From: Phycisphaerales bacterium
Lineage (GTDB): Bacteria > Planctomycetota > Phycisphaerae > Sedimentisphaerales > UBA12454
Direction: 5' to 3'
Length of the DNA stretch: 64,000 nucleotides
NCBI GenBank assembly: GCA_003142595.1
Contig: PLMU01000006.1
Location: 66,840-130,839 of the forward strand
The position numbers and the translations under genes were made by a program. The notes under the pieces are model-generated. The model saw nothing but the letters and a program-made list of their open reading frames with translations, was not told the DNA's origin and searched no databases. How positions within the stretch are numbered: the stretch's first letter is position 1; each line of letters opens with the position of its first letter. This document shows, one piece after another, positions 39,911-49,601 of this stretch.

Positions 39911-40783
39911 ATGCCGGAAATCATAGGTTTAATAGGCGGTTCAGGTCTTGGCGATGTGCTCCAGCAGCGGCTCGAAAAGGTTCGCAAGGTCAAAATAAAT
40001 ACGCCATTCGGCTATCCGAGCGAAGATATTCTGACGGGAACTTTTGCAGGCAGAAAAGTCGCGTTCATAAACAGGCATGGCAACAGTCATCAATACAGTC
40101 CATCGACTGTGCCGTATGCCGCGAATATTTATGCGTTAAAAAAGCTGGGAGTTACATCGGTAATCGCAAGCGGTGCGGTAGGTTCGCTCCAGCAAAAAAT
40201 GAAACCCAGAGACATCGTTATAGTTGACCATGTAATTGATAAAACCTTTAAAAGACAAAATACTTTTTTCGATAATATCGCCGCCGTTCACTGCGAGATG
40301 GCCAAGCCTTACTGCGGGAGATTAAGAAAAGCACTTTTAAATGTCTCACACAAAGTAAAAACGAAAGTGCACAGCGGAGCCCTCTATGTTTGTATGGAAG
40401 GGCCGCAGTTTTCGACTCGTGGAGAATCTTTAATGCACAGAAAATGGGGCGGCCAGCTAATTGGAATGACGGCTATGCCGGAAGCGAAACTGGCAAGAGA
40501 GGCACAGATGTGCTTTGCGCTTGTTGCGCTGATAAGCGATTATGACTGCTGGCAGCAGCAAAAGAAAAAATTGGACGCGCAAACGCTGCTGAAGGAAATA
40601 ATCGGCAATCTGAACGATGCGACGGAAAATGCGATTGAGATGATTAAGGCCGTTTTGCAGTCGAAACAGACGCTTTGCGATGATAGTTGTCCGTGCAGAA
40701 AAAGCCTGCAGCTGGCGGTCTGGACCAAAGAGGAAAAAATCCATCCGAAGTATGCGCAAATCCTTAAGGTATTAAGAAGTTAG
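39911..40783 (+). CDS. MTAP/MTIP family purine nucleoside phosphorylase
   Basis: IGLIGGSGLGDVLQQ; FINRHGNSHQYSPSTVPYAANIYALKKLGVTSVIASGAVGSLQ; YVCMEGPQFSTRGES; IGMTAMPEAKLAREAQMCFA. Confidence 0.93.
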   Translation: MPEIIGLIGGSGLGDVLQQRLEKVRKVKINTPFGYPSEDILTGTFAGRKVAFINRHGNSHQYSPSTVPYAANIYALKKLGVTSVIASGAVGSLQQKMKPRDIVIVDHVIDKTFKRQNTFFDNIAAVHCEMAKPYCGRLRKALLNVSHKVKTKVHSGALYVCMEGPQFSTRGESLMHRKWGGQLIGMTAMPEAKLAREAQMCFALVALISDYDCWQQQKKKLDAQTLLKEIIGNLNDATENAIEMIKAVLQSKQTLCDDSCPCRKSLQLAVWTKEEKIHPKYAQILKVLRS

Positions 40784-40842
40784 AAAAATCTTGATTATTT
40801 CTCTGGAAATAATTCCCTGAAAATGAGATAATCCGTTTATCG

Positions 40843-40916
40843 GGGCGGTTAGCTCAGTTGGCTAGAGCGCGTGCTCGACACGCACGAGGTCGTAGGTTCG
40901 AGCCCTATACCGCCCA
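40843..40916 (+). tRNA. tRNA-Val (GAC), anticodon loop TCGACAC
   Basis: GGGCGGT/ACCGCCC acceptor; GCTC/GAGC D stem; CGTGC-TCGACAC-GCACG anticodon arm; GTAGG-TTCGAGC-CCTAT T arm. Confidence 0.9.
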
Positions 40917-40998
40917 TTTTAATTCTCCCCGCAAATTCCAGATTACTTTCGTAACCAGAAGGATTTACAGCAATAGTTTATATTTTTGTACAGTTGGG

Positions 40999-41775
40999 TT
41001 AGTGAGGCCTGTTATAGTGCCAGTGCCAGGGTTCGAAAGCGATGCCGTCATTGGAATCCTTTGGATATGAGAGAGCGAAATTAAAGTTTTGTGCGTTTTT
41101 TGTCAGCCAGGCGTATTCAGGGAGGACTTCGAAGAACTTGGGGTTGTTCTGGCCGTCAATGCCGTCTTCGTTAACGAAATCAATTGCCTGTTGCCGCGGG
41201 CATCCGTGCTCGCTGTGGCCGGGCAGTGCGACAAATTTTGCGGTTTCGCGGATGGAATAATTGTGGTTTTTCAGACTGCCGACAAACAAATATAACTGGT
41301 ATGCGCTGGAGCGGTAGCCGGACTCGACGTAAAGGTGCTTGCCGAGGTCTTTTTGCATTGCGTCCATCATTTGAGTATAGCTTTGATTGACATCTTTCGG
41401 CAGGAATTGCGGGGGCAGAGTCTGTAACTTGCCTTTGTCTTTGATTTTCTGTCCCCTGATGATAACGAATTTTTCATTGCTGCCTGCGATTCCAAGGTAG
41501 GGAATTTTGACCGACAGGGCGTTTGCGTCGAGGTTTTCGAAATTTTTGAGGAATATTCTCTGACTGTCGGTAAGCGGGGCATAAAGCTCGTCGAGTGCCA
41601 GTGAGGCGAGGTTGTTTTTTTCTCTTCTTTCCTTGATTAGGGGTGCGAATTTATTGAGGAGGATTTCAACATTGTTAACATCGTCCACAGAAAGGCGATT
41701 GATATCGATCTGGGCCAAAGCCGAAGCATTGAATAAAAATATAAAAACAAAAATAAAAGATAAAAATTTAGACAT
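40999..41775 (-). CDS. D-alanyl-D-alanine carboxypeptidase family protein (M15/VanY-like), secreted
   Basis: Signal peptide; LYVESGYRSSAYQLYLF; ALPGHSEHGCPRQQAIDFV; FEPWHWHYN. Confidence 0.87.
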   Translation of the reverse strand: MSKFLSFIFVFIFLFNASALAQIDINRLSVDDVNNVEILLNKFAPLIKERREKNNLASLALDELYAPLTDSQRIFLKNFENLDANALSVKIPYLGIAGSNEKFVIIRGQKIKDKGKLQTLPPQFLPKDVNQSYTQMMDAMQKDLGKHLYVESGYRSSAYQLYLFVGSLKNHNYSIRETAKFVALPGHSEHGCPRQQAIDFVNEDGIDGQNNPKFFEVLPEYAWLTKNAQNFNFALSYPKDSNDGIAFEPWHWHYNRPH

Positions 41776-41853
41776 CGTTATATTTAGAGATGATATTTTA
41801 GCGGGGTGGAGTTTTTTTGCAAGGAATTTTTGCGAAAAATAGCGTACAGCGTA

Positions 41854-42663
41854 CTATTTGATTCTTTCAACACATTCTCGGAACTCGTCAAATAGCCATA
41901 CGAATATATCACTGCTAATCTTGAGACGGCCAATAAAAAATTCGTCTTTACGAAGGGCATCATCATATCTTAAAATTACTGCCTTATTTTCTTTGTCGTA
42001 TCGGCATGCTACCATATTGGAATGAAAATTTGGGTGGGCGAAATTACAAAGAAACTCATAGTTCTCCCTCAGCATCTGTTTATAATTGCCATGAGGCTTC
42101 AGAAGATTATTATACACAATTTTGTCAGCATCATCAAGTTGGTTCAATATTTGTATTGGATCTGGAGATTGTGGTGGCTTAGAGGGTTCTTTCCAAGAAA
42201 GCATCTGGACGAAAGTGTCATTTTTAAAATCATCAAAGGAAAGCTTTTGATTAAGGAAATCCATACATCGTTTATGGATATAACCAAGAGCAGCCGTGGT
42301 TTCATAGTGGCCACGGATGCACAAAGCAATCGCATAGACGTTTCTGTCTGAAAGTGCTCGAAGAGTGGCCTCGAAAAGCAAAATGGCCCTATGGAGCAAT
42401 GCTTGATTATATACCTTGCAGTTGAGTTTTAGTCGTTCAATACGACATAAATTGGCGTCATTAGGGTAATCAATACGCAATACTTTTCTTTTTACCATAT
42501 CCTGATAAGTTGATTGAAGGCCCTCGAAGAGTTCCGGCTCTTTATAATTTGTGCATGTCTGCTTAAGTGTTTCGCTAAAAAGGTTCATAACTTCCTTATA
42601 GGGAACAGGCACCGTTTTCTGTGCATTGTCCCCATCCATTTTATGGTTAGCTGGCTTTGTCAT
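41854..42663 (-). CDS. Hypothetical protein, DUF5677-like reading
   Basis: ALCIRGHYETTAALGYIHKRC...NYEFLCNFAHPNFHSNM. Confidence 0.6.
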   Translation of the reverse strand: MTKPANHKMDGDNAQKTVPVPYKEVMNLFSETLKQTCTNYKEPELFEGLQSTYQDMVKRKVLRIDYPNDANLCRIERLKLNCKVYNQALLHRAILLFEATLRALSDRNVYAIALCIRGHYETTAALGYIHKRCMDFLNQKLSFDDFKNDTFVQMLSWKEPSKPPQSPDPIQILNQLDDADKIVYNNLLKPHGNYKQMLRENYEFLCNFAHPNFHSNMVACRYDKENKAVILRYDDALRKDEFFIGRLKISSDIFVWLFDEFRECVERIK

Positions 42664-42686
42664 TGAATGAATCGGGATTGACCCTC

Positions 42687-43418
42687 TTAACGACTCAATT
42701 TATTTATCAATTGATTTGATATTTCAATCATTTTCTTATTTTCCTCACGAGTACTATCATCATTACTGCTTTTAATAAATAGATTTGCCAATTCAATGAA
42801 CTTTCGAAGGTTTTCAATCGCTTCTTTTCTATTGCCCAATTGATAGTCTGCACATCCCAAAGCAAAATAGTCTTTAAAATCAGAATCCTGCTCGTATTTT
42901 TCCATAGCCATAAGGAGAGTTTTCTTTGCATAGAAATAATCATCGAGACCTACATATGCCTCTGCCTGTTTTCTCAAAAATCGCGATTCATACTTTGGAA
43001 GTTTTCTAAGATACTCGGAAAGTAAACTAGCTGTTATATTTAATAAAGCCGCTTCATAATTCTGACCGTTAATTAAGATGGTAGCTTTTCCAAAGGCCAT
43101 CTGAGTCGATTTCTCCTCTAAATCTTGTATATCTCTGGAGCTTATATCTTTGGATAAATATTTACTAGGAATCCAAGGCGCTGTTCCGCTATCTAATCCT
43201 CCTATAATTTTCAGGGCGCTAAAGATTTTACGGTCATCAAAAGGTACTTTTTCCACAAACAGAGGTTTTTTCGGATCCACAGGTTGGAAATTCTCATCTG
43301 CTTCAAAAACAGACATTTCTAGACTTTTGTTTATCAGCCCATGATGGATAAAGAAACACACAAACCTTCCTCCACCAAAAGTCACAGTTGATTTTTTGTG
43401 GTCAAATTCTATTATCAT
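42687..43418 (-). CDS. Hypothetical protein with TPR-like C-terminus
   Basis: AYVGLDDYFYAKKTLLMAMEKYEQDSDFKDYFALGCADYQLGNRKEAIENLRKFIELA. Confidence 0.6.
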   Translation of the reverse strand: MIIEFDHKKSTVTFGGGRFVCFFIHHGLINKSLEMSVFEADENFQPVDPKKPLFVEKVPFDDRKIFSALKIIGGLDSGTAPWIPSKYLSKDISSRDIQDLEEKSTQMAFGKATILINGQNYEAALLNITASLLSEYLRKLPKYESRFLRKQAEAYVGLDDYFYAKKTLLMAMEKYEQDSDFKDYFALGCADYQLGNRKEAIENLRKFIELANLFIKSSNDDSTREENKKMIEISNQLINKLSR

Positions 43419-43506
43419 GATTATGCTCGTTATAATTTTTCAAGTGGATTGTAGGCAATGGCTGCATCGCTGTCAACTCATAAACCCTCTGTGAAAGAAG
43501 CCATAT

Positions 43507-45450
43507 CTAACTCTTGCTTGTTTTCAGCTCATATGCCCTGTAAAGCAGTTCGAGATATTGCTCTTTTTCTTTGACCTGGTCTTTCACCTGGGCGAGCAGT
43601 TTGTAATCTTTATAGACTTTTTCATCGGCGAAACTATCGTGCAGCACTTTTATCTTTGCCTCGGTCTGGTCAATTGTCTGCTCAATCTTTTCCACCTGCC
43701 AGCCATTAAATTGTTTTAGTTCCGGCGGGGTTGTCTTTCTCGGCTTATCCTGCTTTGGCTTTTTCGGCTTTGCAGCCTGTTCTGTTACCTGTTCTAATGC
43801 CCTTTGCTCTAAAAGTTCGGTATATCGGCTAAATGAGCCGTCTATGAATTCAAATTTGCCCGGTGCCATTTTGCCCAGTTCATCTGCGCCGAGCACAATA
43901 AGCCGCTGGACTGTTCTGTCGAGAAAAAACCTGTCGTGGCTTATAATGATAATTGTGCCCGTGTAGTCCCCAAGTGCATTTTCGAGCGCTTCGATGCTTG
44001 GAATATCAAGGTGATTTGTCGGCTCATCGAGTATGAGAACCTCCGGCTCGGACAAAACCAGTTTGCAAATCGCCAGCCGATTTCGCTCTCCGCCGCTAAG
44101 GTCAGCGACCTTCTTAAACGCATCGTCTTTAATAAACAAAAACGCCCCCAGACGCCTGCGCATCTGTTCGGGCAGTATTCCCGGAATAACCGAAGTCGCC
44201 TCTTTGAGCACTGTATTTTCCGAATTCAGTTCCGCTCCTGCCTGGTCGAGATAACCGATGGAAAGAGATTTCTTAATTGCGATTGTTCCGGATGTCGGCT
44301 CTATTTGTCCAAGGGCAAGTTTCAGCAGAGTTGTTTTGCCCATACCGTTGGGACCGATGATGCCTGTCCGCTGGCCGGTTGAAATCTCGAAACTTAAATT
44401 TTCAAACAGCGTCAAATCGCCAAAACTTTTCGTAAGATTTTTACAGATTACCGCCGCGTCCACTCGCTTGCCTCTGCTTTCCACCTCGGCAAATTTAAAA
44501 CTAAGCTCTCTGGTGTGCTTTGGTTTTTCGAGAAAGTCAGGATTGGCCTTGAGGAGTTTATTGAGCCGCGTTTGCCTGCCTTGCGAGACTCCCTTGACTC
44601 CCTTGCGGTTTATGTTTCGCACAATAAAGTCGCGGGTTTTTTCGACAAACTCCACCCGTTGTTCGTACTGACGTCCCAGTTCAAGGTCTCGCTTCACCTT
44701 TTCCTGCCTGTAAGTGCTGTAATTGCCCGTGAAAACATCTGCCCTGTGGTCGCTGATTTCCACGATTTTACAGACCAATCTGTCGAGCATAAACCTGTCG
44801 TGGCTGACAATTATTGCAGCGCCGCCGTAGTTTCTTAAGAATTTTTCAAGCCACAATGTTGCATTCCAGTCGAGATGGTTTGTCGGCTCATCGAGCAGCA
44901 GCAGGTTGGCCTCGGCCAGCAGAACTTTCGCCAGTCCCAGCCGGGACAGTTGCCCTCCGCTAAGCTGCGTTGTTTTTAATGAATAATGTTTTTCCTGAAG
45001 ACCAAGCCCCGCGGCGATTTCTTTTATTTTCGTTTCATACCTGTAGCCGCCTGCAATTTCAAATTCGCTGCTCAGTCGGTCGTATTGCTGCATTGCGGAT
45101 TTTAATTCGCCGCCGGAAAATTGGCTTAATGCCTCCGCTGAGTCGTGCATCCTTCTTTGCAGGTCAAGTATTTCCTGTGCGCTGCTGTGTAATTCTTCCA
45201 AAACGGTTTTCTCACCTGAAAAAACCGGCTCCTGCGGCAGGTATCCGATTCGCAGGACCTTTCTTTGATGGACATCTCCGGCATCGGCCGGCAGGATTCC
45301 CAGTATCATTTTCAGCAGCGTGGTTTTTCCGCATCCGTTACTCCCGACAAGCCCGATTTTCTCGGCGGGGTATATCTTCAAATCGAGCCGGTCGAAAATC
45401 ACCTGCGACTCGAATGACGTATGTATATTTTTTAACGTTACTATCGGCAT
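43507..45450 (-). CDS. ABC-F family ATP-binding protein
   Basis: Two Walker A (GLVGSNGCGKTTLLKMI, GIIGPNGMGKTTLLKLA), two signatures (LSGGQLSRLGLAKVLL, LSGGERNRLAICKLVL), no TM. Confidence 0.94.
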   Translation of the reverse strand: MPIVTLKNIHTSFESQVIFDRLDLKIYPAEKIGLVGSNGCGKTTLLKMILGILPADAGDVHQRKVLRIGYLPQEPVFSGEKTVLEELHSSAQEILDLQRRMHDSAEALSQFSGGELKSAMQQYDRLSSEFEIAGGYRYETKIKEIAAGLGLQEKHYSLKTTQLSGGQLSRLGLAKVLLAEANLLLLDEPTNHLDWNATLWLEKFLRNYGGAAIIVSHDRFMLDRLVCKIVEISDHRADVFTGNYSTYRQEKVKRDLELGRQYEQRVEFVEKTRDFIVRNINRKGVKGVSQGRQTRLNKLLKANPDFLEKPKHTRELSFKFAEVESRGKRVDAAVICKNLTKSFGDLTLFENLSFEISTGQRTGIIGPNGMGKTTLLKLALGQIEPTSGTIAIKKSLSIGYLDQAGAELNSENTVLKEATSVIPGILPEQMRRRLGAFLFIKDDAFKKVADLSGGERNRLAICKLVLSEPEVLILDEPTNHLDIPSIEALENALGDYTGTIIIISHDRFFLDRTVQRLIVLGADELGKMAPGKFEFIDGSFSRYTELLEQRALEQVTEQAAKPKKPKQDKPRKTTPPELKQFNGWQVEKIEQTIDQTEAKIKVLHDSFADEKVYKDYKLLAQVKDQVKEKEQYLELLYRAYELKTSKS

Positions 45451-45580
45451 TGAGACATTATACCGGATTTTTATTTAAAATCTATGGTTAGTGTTATCTG
45501 GCAAATCATATAAGATGCTGTATAATGTGTTTTTCTAATCCTTCCTAAAAAATGATTTAACATTTTGGAGAATTGATTCA

Positions 45581-46681
45581 ATGCTGGATATTGCCAGTGG
45601 AATTTTAAAGCTTGATAGAAATGGAACGGGATGTTTGCGCAGTGTCGAAAGGTCGCTGCGGTCAAGCCCCGGCGATGTGATTGTGCCGCCGCAGTTGATA
45701 CGCCAGTTCAGACTTGCCGAAGGGGCTGTAATAGTCGGTCCATTTAGTATGGCCAGGGGCAGGAAAGAATTGTCGGCAGTGGACTCGGTATGCGGATTAA
45801 AGCCCCAGGAGTTTCAAAATCGCAAGCCTTTTAATGACCTTGTCGCTGTGAATCCTGACAAGCGGTTTAATCTGGCCAAATGCGGGGGAAAGAGTATGCG
45901 GATAATCGACCTTGTGGCGCCGATAGGAAAAGGAACGCGGGGATTGATAATATCGCCTCCAAAGGCCGGCAAGACGGTACTGCTTGGACAAATAGCAGAT
46001 GCCATTATTTATGATAACCCCGGGGCGCACGTGATAGTGTTATTGATAGATGAAAGGCCTGAAGAGGTGACCAGTTTCAGGCGGAAGGTAAAGGGGGCCG
46101 AAGTTCTGGCAAGCACCATCGACGGAACTATGGAAGAGCATATCGCACTTGCGGAGTTAATGCTTGCTAATATCAGAATTGAGCTCGAATGCGGCAGAGA
46201 TGTGGTGATTCTTGTGGATAGCCTGACGCGGATGGGCAGGTCGTTTAACCGCAGAGGGTCGGGAACCGGAAGGGTTATGTCGGGCGGAGTGGAGGTCGGG
46301 GCACTGGATATACCGCGAAGGTTTTTCGGGATGGCACGGAATATCGAGAACGGCGGGTCGGTTACGATTATTGCAACCGTGCTGGTCGATACCGGCTCGC
46401 GGATGGACCAGTTGATTTATGAGGAATTTAAGGGGACCGGCAACAGCGAGATAGTGCTTGACCGTTCGCTTGCCGAGGCGAGGATATTTCCGGCGATAGA
46501 TATTGCTGTCAGCGGAACGCGAAAGGAAGAAATTTTATATAGCCAGGAGGATATGAAGAAGCTTGCGATGATGAGGCGGGTGCTGTCGAATTATAAACCC
46601 AGAGAGGCGATAGAATCGATGGACAAGCTTTTGAATAAATATCCGACCAACGAAGAATTTCTGCAAGGTCTGTCGGGGTAA
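45581..46681 (+). CDS. rho: Transcription termination factor Rho, short N-terminus
   Basis: GLIISPPKAGKTVLLGQIADAI; VIVLLIDERPEEVTSFRRKVKGAEVLASTIDG; VILVDSLTRMGRSFN; RRFFGMARNIENGGSVTIIATVLVDTGSRMDQLIYEEFKGTGNSEIVLDRSLAEARIFPAIDI. Confidence 0.95.
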   Translation: MLDIASGILKLDRNGTGCLRSVERSLRSSPGDVIVPPQLIRQFRLAEGAVIVGPFSMARGRKELSAVDSVCGLKPQEFQNRKPFNDLVAVNPDKRFNLAKCGGKSMRIIDLVAPIGKGTRGLIISPPKAGKTVLLGQIADAIIYDNPGAHVIVLLIDERPEEVTSFRRKVKGAEVLASTIDGTMEEHIALAELMLANIRIELECGRDVVILVDSLTRMGRSFNRRGSGTGRVMSGGVEVGALDIPRRFFGMARNIENGGSVTIIATVLVDTGSRMDQLIYEEFKGTGNSEIVLDRSLAEARIFPAIDIAVSGTRKEEILYSQEDMKKLAMMRRVLSNYKPREAIESMDKLLNKYPTNEEFLQGLSG

Positions 46682-46689
46682 AACCTGTT

Positions 46690-47172
46690 CTACGCAATCT
46701 GTGACTTGGCAATGTCAAGCACTTCAAAATGCAACTCGCCGCGAGGGTTCTTTACTGACGCCTTGTCTCCCGGCGCGAGCCCATGAATAGCATCTCCTAC
46801 GGGTGAGTGAATTGAAATACTTCCTGTGTCAATATCAGCATCATGCGGACCCAGCAATTGATAGGTCACCTTCTCTTGAGTATTCAGTTTCAGCAAAGTC
46901 ACTATGGTGCCAAACACGGCGCGATCGCATTGAACTTTCGTGCAATCAACTTTTTCTGACTGGTTTATTTTTGCCCTCAGTTCACCGAGACGCCCTTCGA
47001 TAAAGCCTAGTTGCTCGCGACCGTAAATAAACTCGCCATTTTCTTTTAGATCGCCCATTTCACGAGCTTCACTAATCCTTTTTCTTACTTCGACCGCTTC
47101 TTTCTCGAGCCGGCTCAATTCATCCATGAGTTTATTGAAACCAGTTAGTGAGATTGGCACAAGGTCATACAT
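46690..47172 (-). CDS. greA: GreA-family transcription elongation factor
   Basis: RKRISEAREMGDLKENGEFIYGREQLGFIEGRLGELRAKI; GPHDADIDTGSISIHSPVGDAIHGLAPGDKASVKNPRGELHFEVLDI. Confidence 0.88.
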   Translation of the reverse strand: MYDLVPISLTGFNKLMDELSRLEKEAVEVRKRISEAREMGDLKENGEFIYGREQLGFIEGRLGELRAKINQSEKVDCTKVQCDRAVFGTIVTLLKLNTQEKVTYQLLGPHDADIDTGSISIHSPVGDAIHGLAPGDKASVKNPRGELHFEVLDIAKSQIA

Positions 47173-47358
47173 CCTGATATATCCCCATTATAGTCTGTTA
47201 CCTGATATTTTACATCGCAGCCCAGCTACGCCGCTGAGCCTGCTTTACAGATAAAATACCAAATCTGCCTGGTCTGGTCAAGTTTTAACTTCTGATATAG
47301 TCTTTTTAGATTGGAAAGTTAGAGTGTTTTAGTGTAAAAGATTGGTGGAAAAAGCAAG

Positions 47359-48420
47359 ATGTGCAGGATTAAAAAAATTAGTTTCGCCACGATAGTTCGA
47401 CCAATGAAGACGACGTTTGCGACGGCGCTTGGCTCGAAAAATTGCGCAACAAGTGTAATTGTGCGTGTGGTGCTCGAAGACGGCCGGCTCGGCATAGGAG
47501 AAGTGCCGACAAGTTTTGTTGTCAAAAATGAGACAGTGCCTGCGATTAAAGAAGTGCTTGCCCAGGCGAGAGAGCAGTTAATAGGGTCTTCGATAGACGA
47601 TTACAGTCAGGTTGTGAAAACTTTTCGCATAAAATGGCCGGATTTTCATATGACTGTTTCAGGGCTGGAGGTGGCGTTATTTCGGGCATATCTGGCAAAG
47701 CAAAAAACAAGCGAATTCTCTTATTGGGGCGGGCGCAGCAATATTTTGGAAACGGATATCACCATCCCGTTTATTTTGCAGGCGGATGTCTGCAAACAGT
47801 GGCTTGAAAAGGTAATAAAAAAGGGCTTTAAAAAGTATAAGGTCAAGACAAGCGGAGATGTTGCGAAAGATATTAAATTTGTGCAGGGTATCAATCGGAC
47901 GCTGGCCGATAGTGTGGAAGATTTTTCAATTCGGCTTGACGGCAATCAGGGCTACACCCAGCAGTCGTGTCTTAAGATGCTCGATGAACTTCAAAGAGCG
48001 AAGATAAAGATTGAGCTTTTCGAGCAGCCGGTTCGGCGGGATGATTTTAGTGGATTAAAAAGTTTGTGTAAACGCTCGGCTGTGCCGATAATTGTCGATG
48101 AGACGGTTTTTAGTCCAGAAGATTGCAAAAAAGTCGTGGATGAAAATCTCGCTCACGGCGTAAATATAAAAATCGCCAAAAGCGGTATAGCGGAATCGGC
48201 AGAGATTTTGCGGATAGCGAAAGCTGCCGGGCTGAAGGTTATGATTGGTTGTATGACTGAGACGATGGTGGGTTTGTCGGCAGCCATTTATTTTGCGATG
48301 GGTTCGGGTAAGTTCGATTATATCGACCTTGACTCGATACACTTTCTGAACCATTTTGGCCGCTATGGGAATTTGAAAATTTTAGGCAATAGTTACAAAA
48401 TTGAGGCAAAGCAGAGATGA
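47359..48420 (+). CDS. Enolase-superfamily dipeptide (L-Ala-D/L-Glu-type) epimerase
   Basis: KKYKVKTSGDVAKDIKFVQGI (KxK); IRLDGNQGYTQ; IELFEQPVRRDDFSGL; IIVDETVFSPED; NIKIAKSGI. Confidence 0.88.
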   Translation: MCRIKKISFATIVRPMKTTFATALGSKNCATSVIVRVVLEDGRLGIGEVPTSFVVKNETVPAIKEVLAQAREQLIGSSIDDYSQVVKTFRIKWPDFHMTVSGLEVALFRAYLAKQKTSEFSYWGGRSNILETDITIPFILQADVCKQWLEKVIKKGFKKYKVKTSGDVAKDIKFVQGINRTLADSVEDFSIRLDGNQGYTQQSCLKMLDELQRAKIKIELFEQPVRRDDFSGLKSLCKRSAVPIIVDETVFSPEDCKKVVDENLAHGVNIKIAKSGIAESAEILRIAKAAGLKVMIGCMTETMVGLSAAIYFAMGSGKFDYIDLDSIHFLNHFGRYGNLKILGNSYKIEAKQR

Positions 48421-49586
48421 GCGACAATCCTATTTATATTTTAGCGGTGCTGATGCTGATTGAGGGCTGCATTTTATATTTCTCATCGCAAAAGTGGGCC
48501 GCGAAGTTTTTTAAGTATCTGCCGTCAATGTTCTGGATATATTTTTTGCCGATGATGGCAAATACCGTTGGAATTATTCCCAGCCAAAGTCCAGTTTACG
48601 GGAATATAACAAAGTTTTGTCTGCCGGCCAGCCTTGTGCTGCTGCTGTTATCGGTTGATATAAAGGCGATACTGCACCTTGGCAAAACGGCTCTGGCGAT
48701 GATGGGGGCGGGTGTAATTGGGATAATGGTCGGCGGGCCTTTGGTGGTGCTGATTTACAAACACTGGCTACCGCCTGATGCGTGGAAAGCGATTGGGGCT
48801 TTGAGTGCATCGTGGATTGGCGGCAGTGCAAATATGATAGCTGTCAAAGAGGCGACGAATACGCCTGACAGCGTGTTTCTGCCTGCGGTAATTGTGGATA
48901 CGATAGTGCCTTACACCTGGATGGGAATACTTATAGCTTTGTCGGCGTATCAGGAGCGGTTTGACCGCTGGAACAAATCAGATATGGCGTTGATAGAAGA
49001 TCTGCAGGCCAGGACAAAGGCGGTCAGTGCCGGTGGAGGCGGCAGAAGTATCGGTAAAATTCTTGCGATGATAGGCGTTGGCCTCGGCGGCACAATCGTG
49101 TCGCTGTATATTTCAGGTAAGATGCCTGTTGTGAATAATCTTGTCAATACTATGACCTGGACGATAATTATTGCGACGGTGCTGGGGATAGTGTTGTCGT
49201 TTACGCCGGTTCGTAGTTTGGAATCGGCGGGGTCTTCGAAGCTGGGTTTTGCGGTATTGTATTTTGTGCTGGCGTCAATCGGCGCAAAGGCGAGTATGTC
49301 GCACATAGCCGCCTCGCCGATATTGCTTTTGGCTGGCGTTACGTGGGTTGCAATTCACGCGGTTTTTCTTCTTGTTGCGGGTCGGCTTTTACGCTCGCCG
49401 ATATCACTTGCCGCAGCTGCCAGCCAGGCGGCTATCGGCGGGCCGGCATCGGCGCCGGTGGTGGCAGGGATTTATAATCCGCAGCTTGCGCCGGTTGGAC
49501 TGTTACTAGCGGTGCTGGGAAATATCGTGGGGACATTTTTGGGATTGTGCTGCAGTTATCTGTGCGGATTAGTCGGTAAAATTTAA
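48417..49586 (+). CDS. DUF819-family membrane protein
   Basis: Multi-TM; ALSASWIGGSANMIAVKEATNTPDSVFLPAVIVDTIVPYTWMGILIAL; AAASQAAIGGPASAPVVAGIYNPQLAPVGLLLAVLGNIVGTF. Confidence 0.9.
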   Translation: MSDNPIYILAVLMLIEGCILYFSSQKWAAKFFKYLPSMFWIYFLPMMANTVGIIPSQSPVYGNITKFCLPASLVLLLLSVDIKAILHLGKTALAMMGAGVIGIMVGGPLVVLIYKHWLPPDAWKAIGALSASWIGGSANMIAVKEATNTPDSVFLPAVIVDTIVPYTWMGILIALSAYQERFDRWNKSDMALIEDLQARTKAVSAGGGGRSIGKILAMIGVGLGGTIVSLYISGKMPVVNNLVNTMTWTIIIATVLGIVLSFTPVRSLESAGSSKLGFAVLYFVLASIGAKASMSHIAASPILLLAGVTWVAIHAVFLLVAGRLLRSPISLAAAASQAAIGGPASAPVVAGIYNPQLAPVGLLLAVLGNIVGTFLGLCCSYLCGLVGKI

Positions 49587-49591
49587 TGGAG
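49568..49591. repeat. 24-bp direct repeat copy 1 (DUF819 3' end plus SD)
   Basis: ATTAGTCGGTAAAATTTAATGGAG identical to 50857-50880. Confidence 0.95.
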
Positions 49592-49601
49592 GTCTTATTT
49601 T

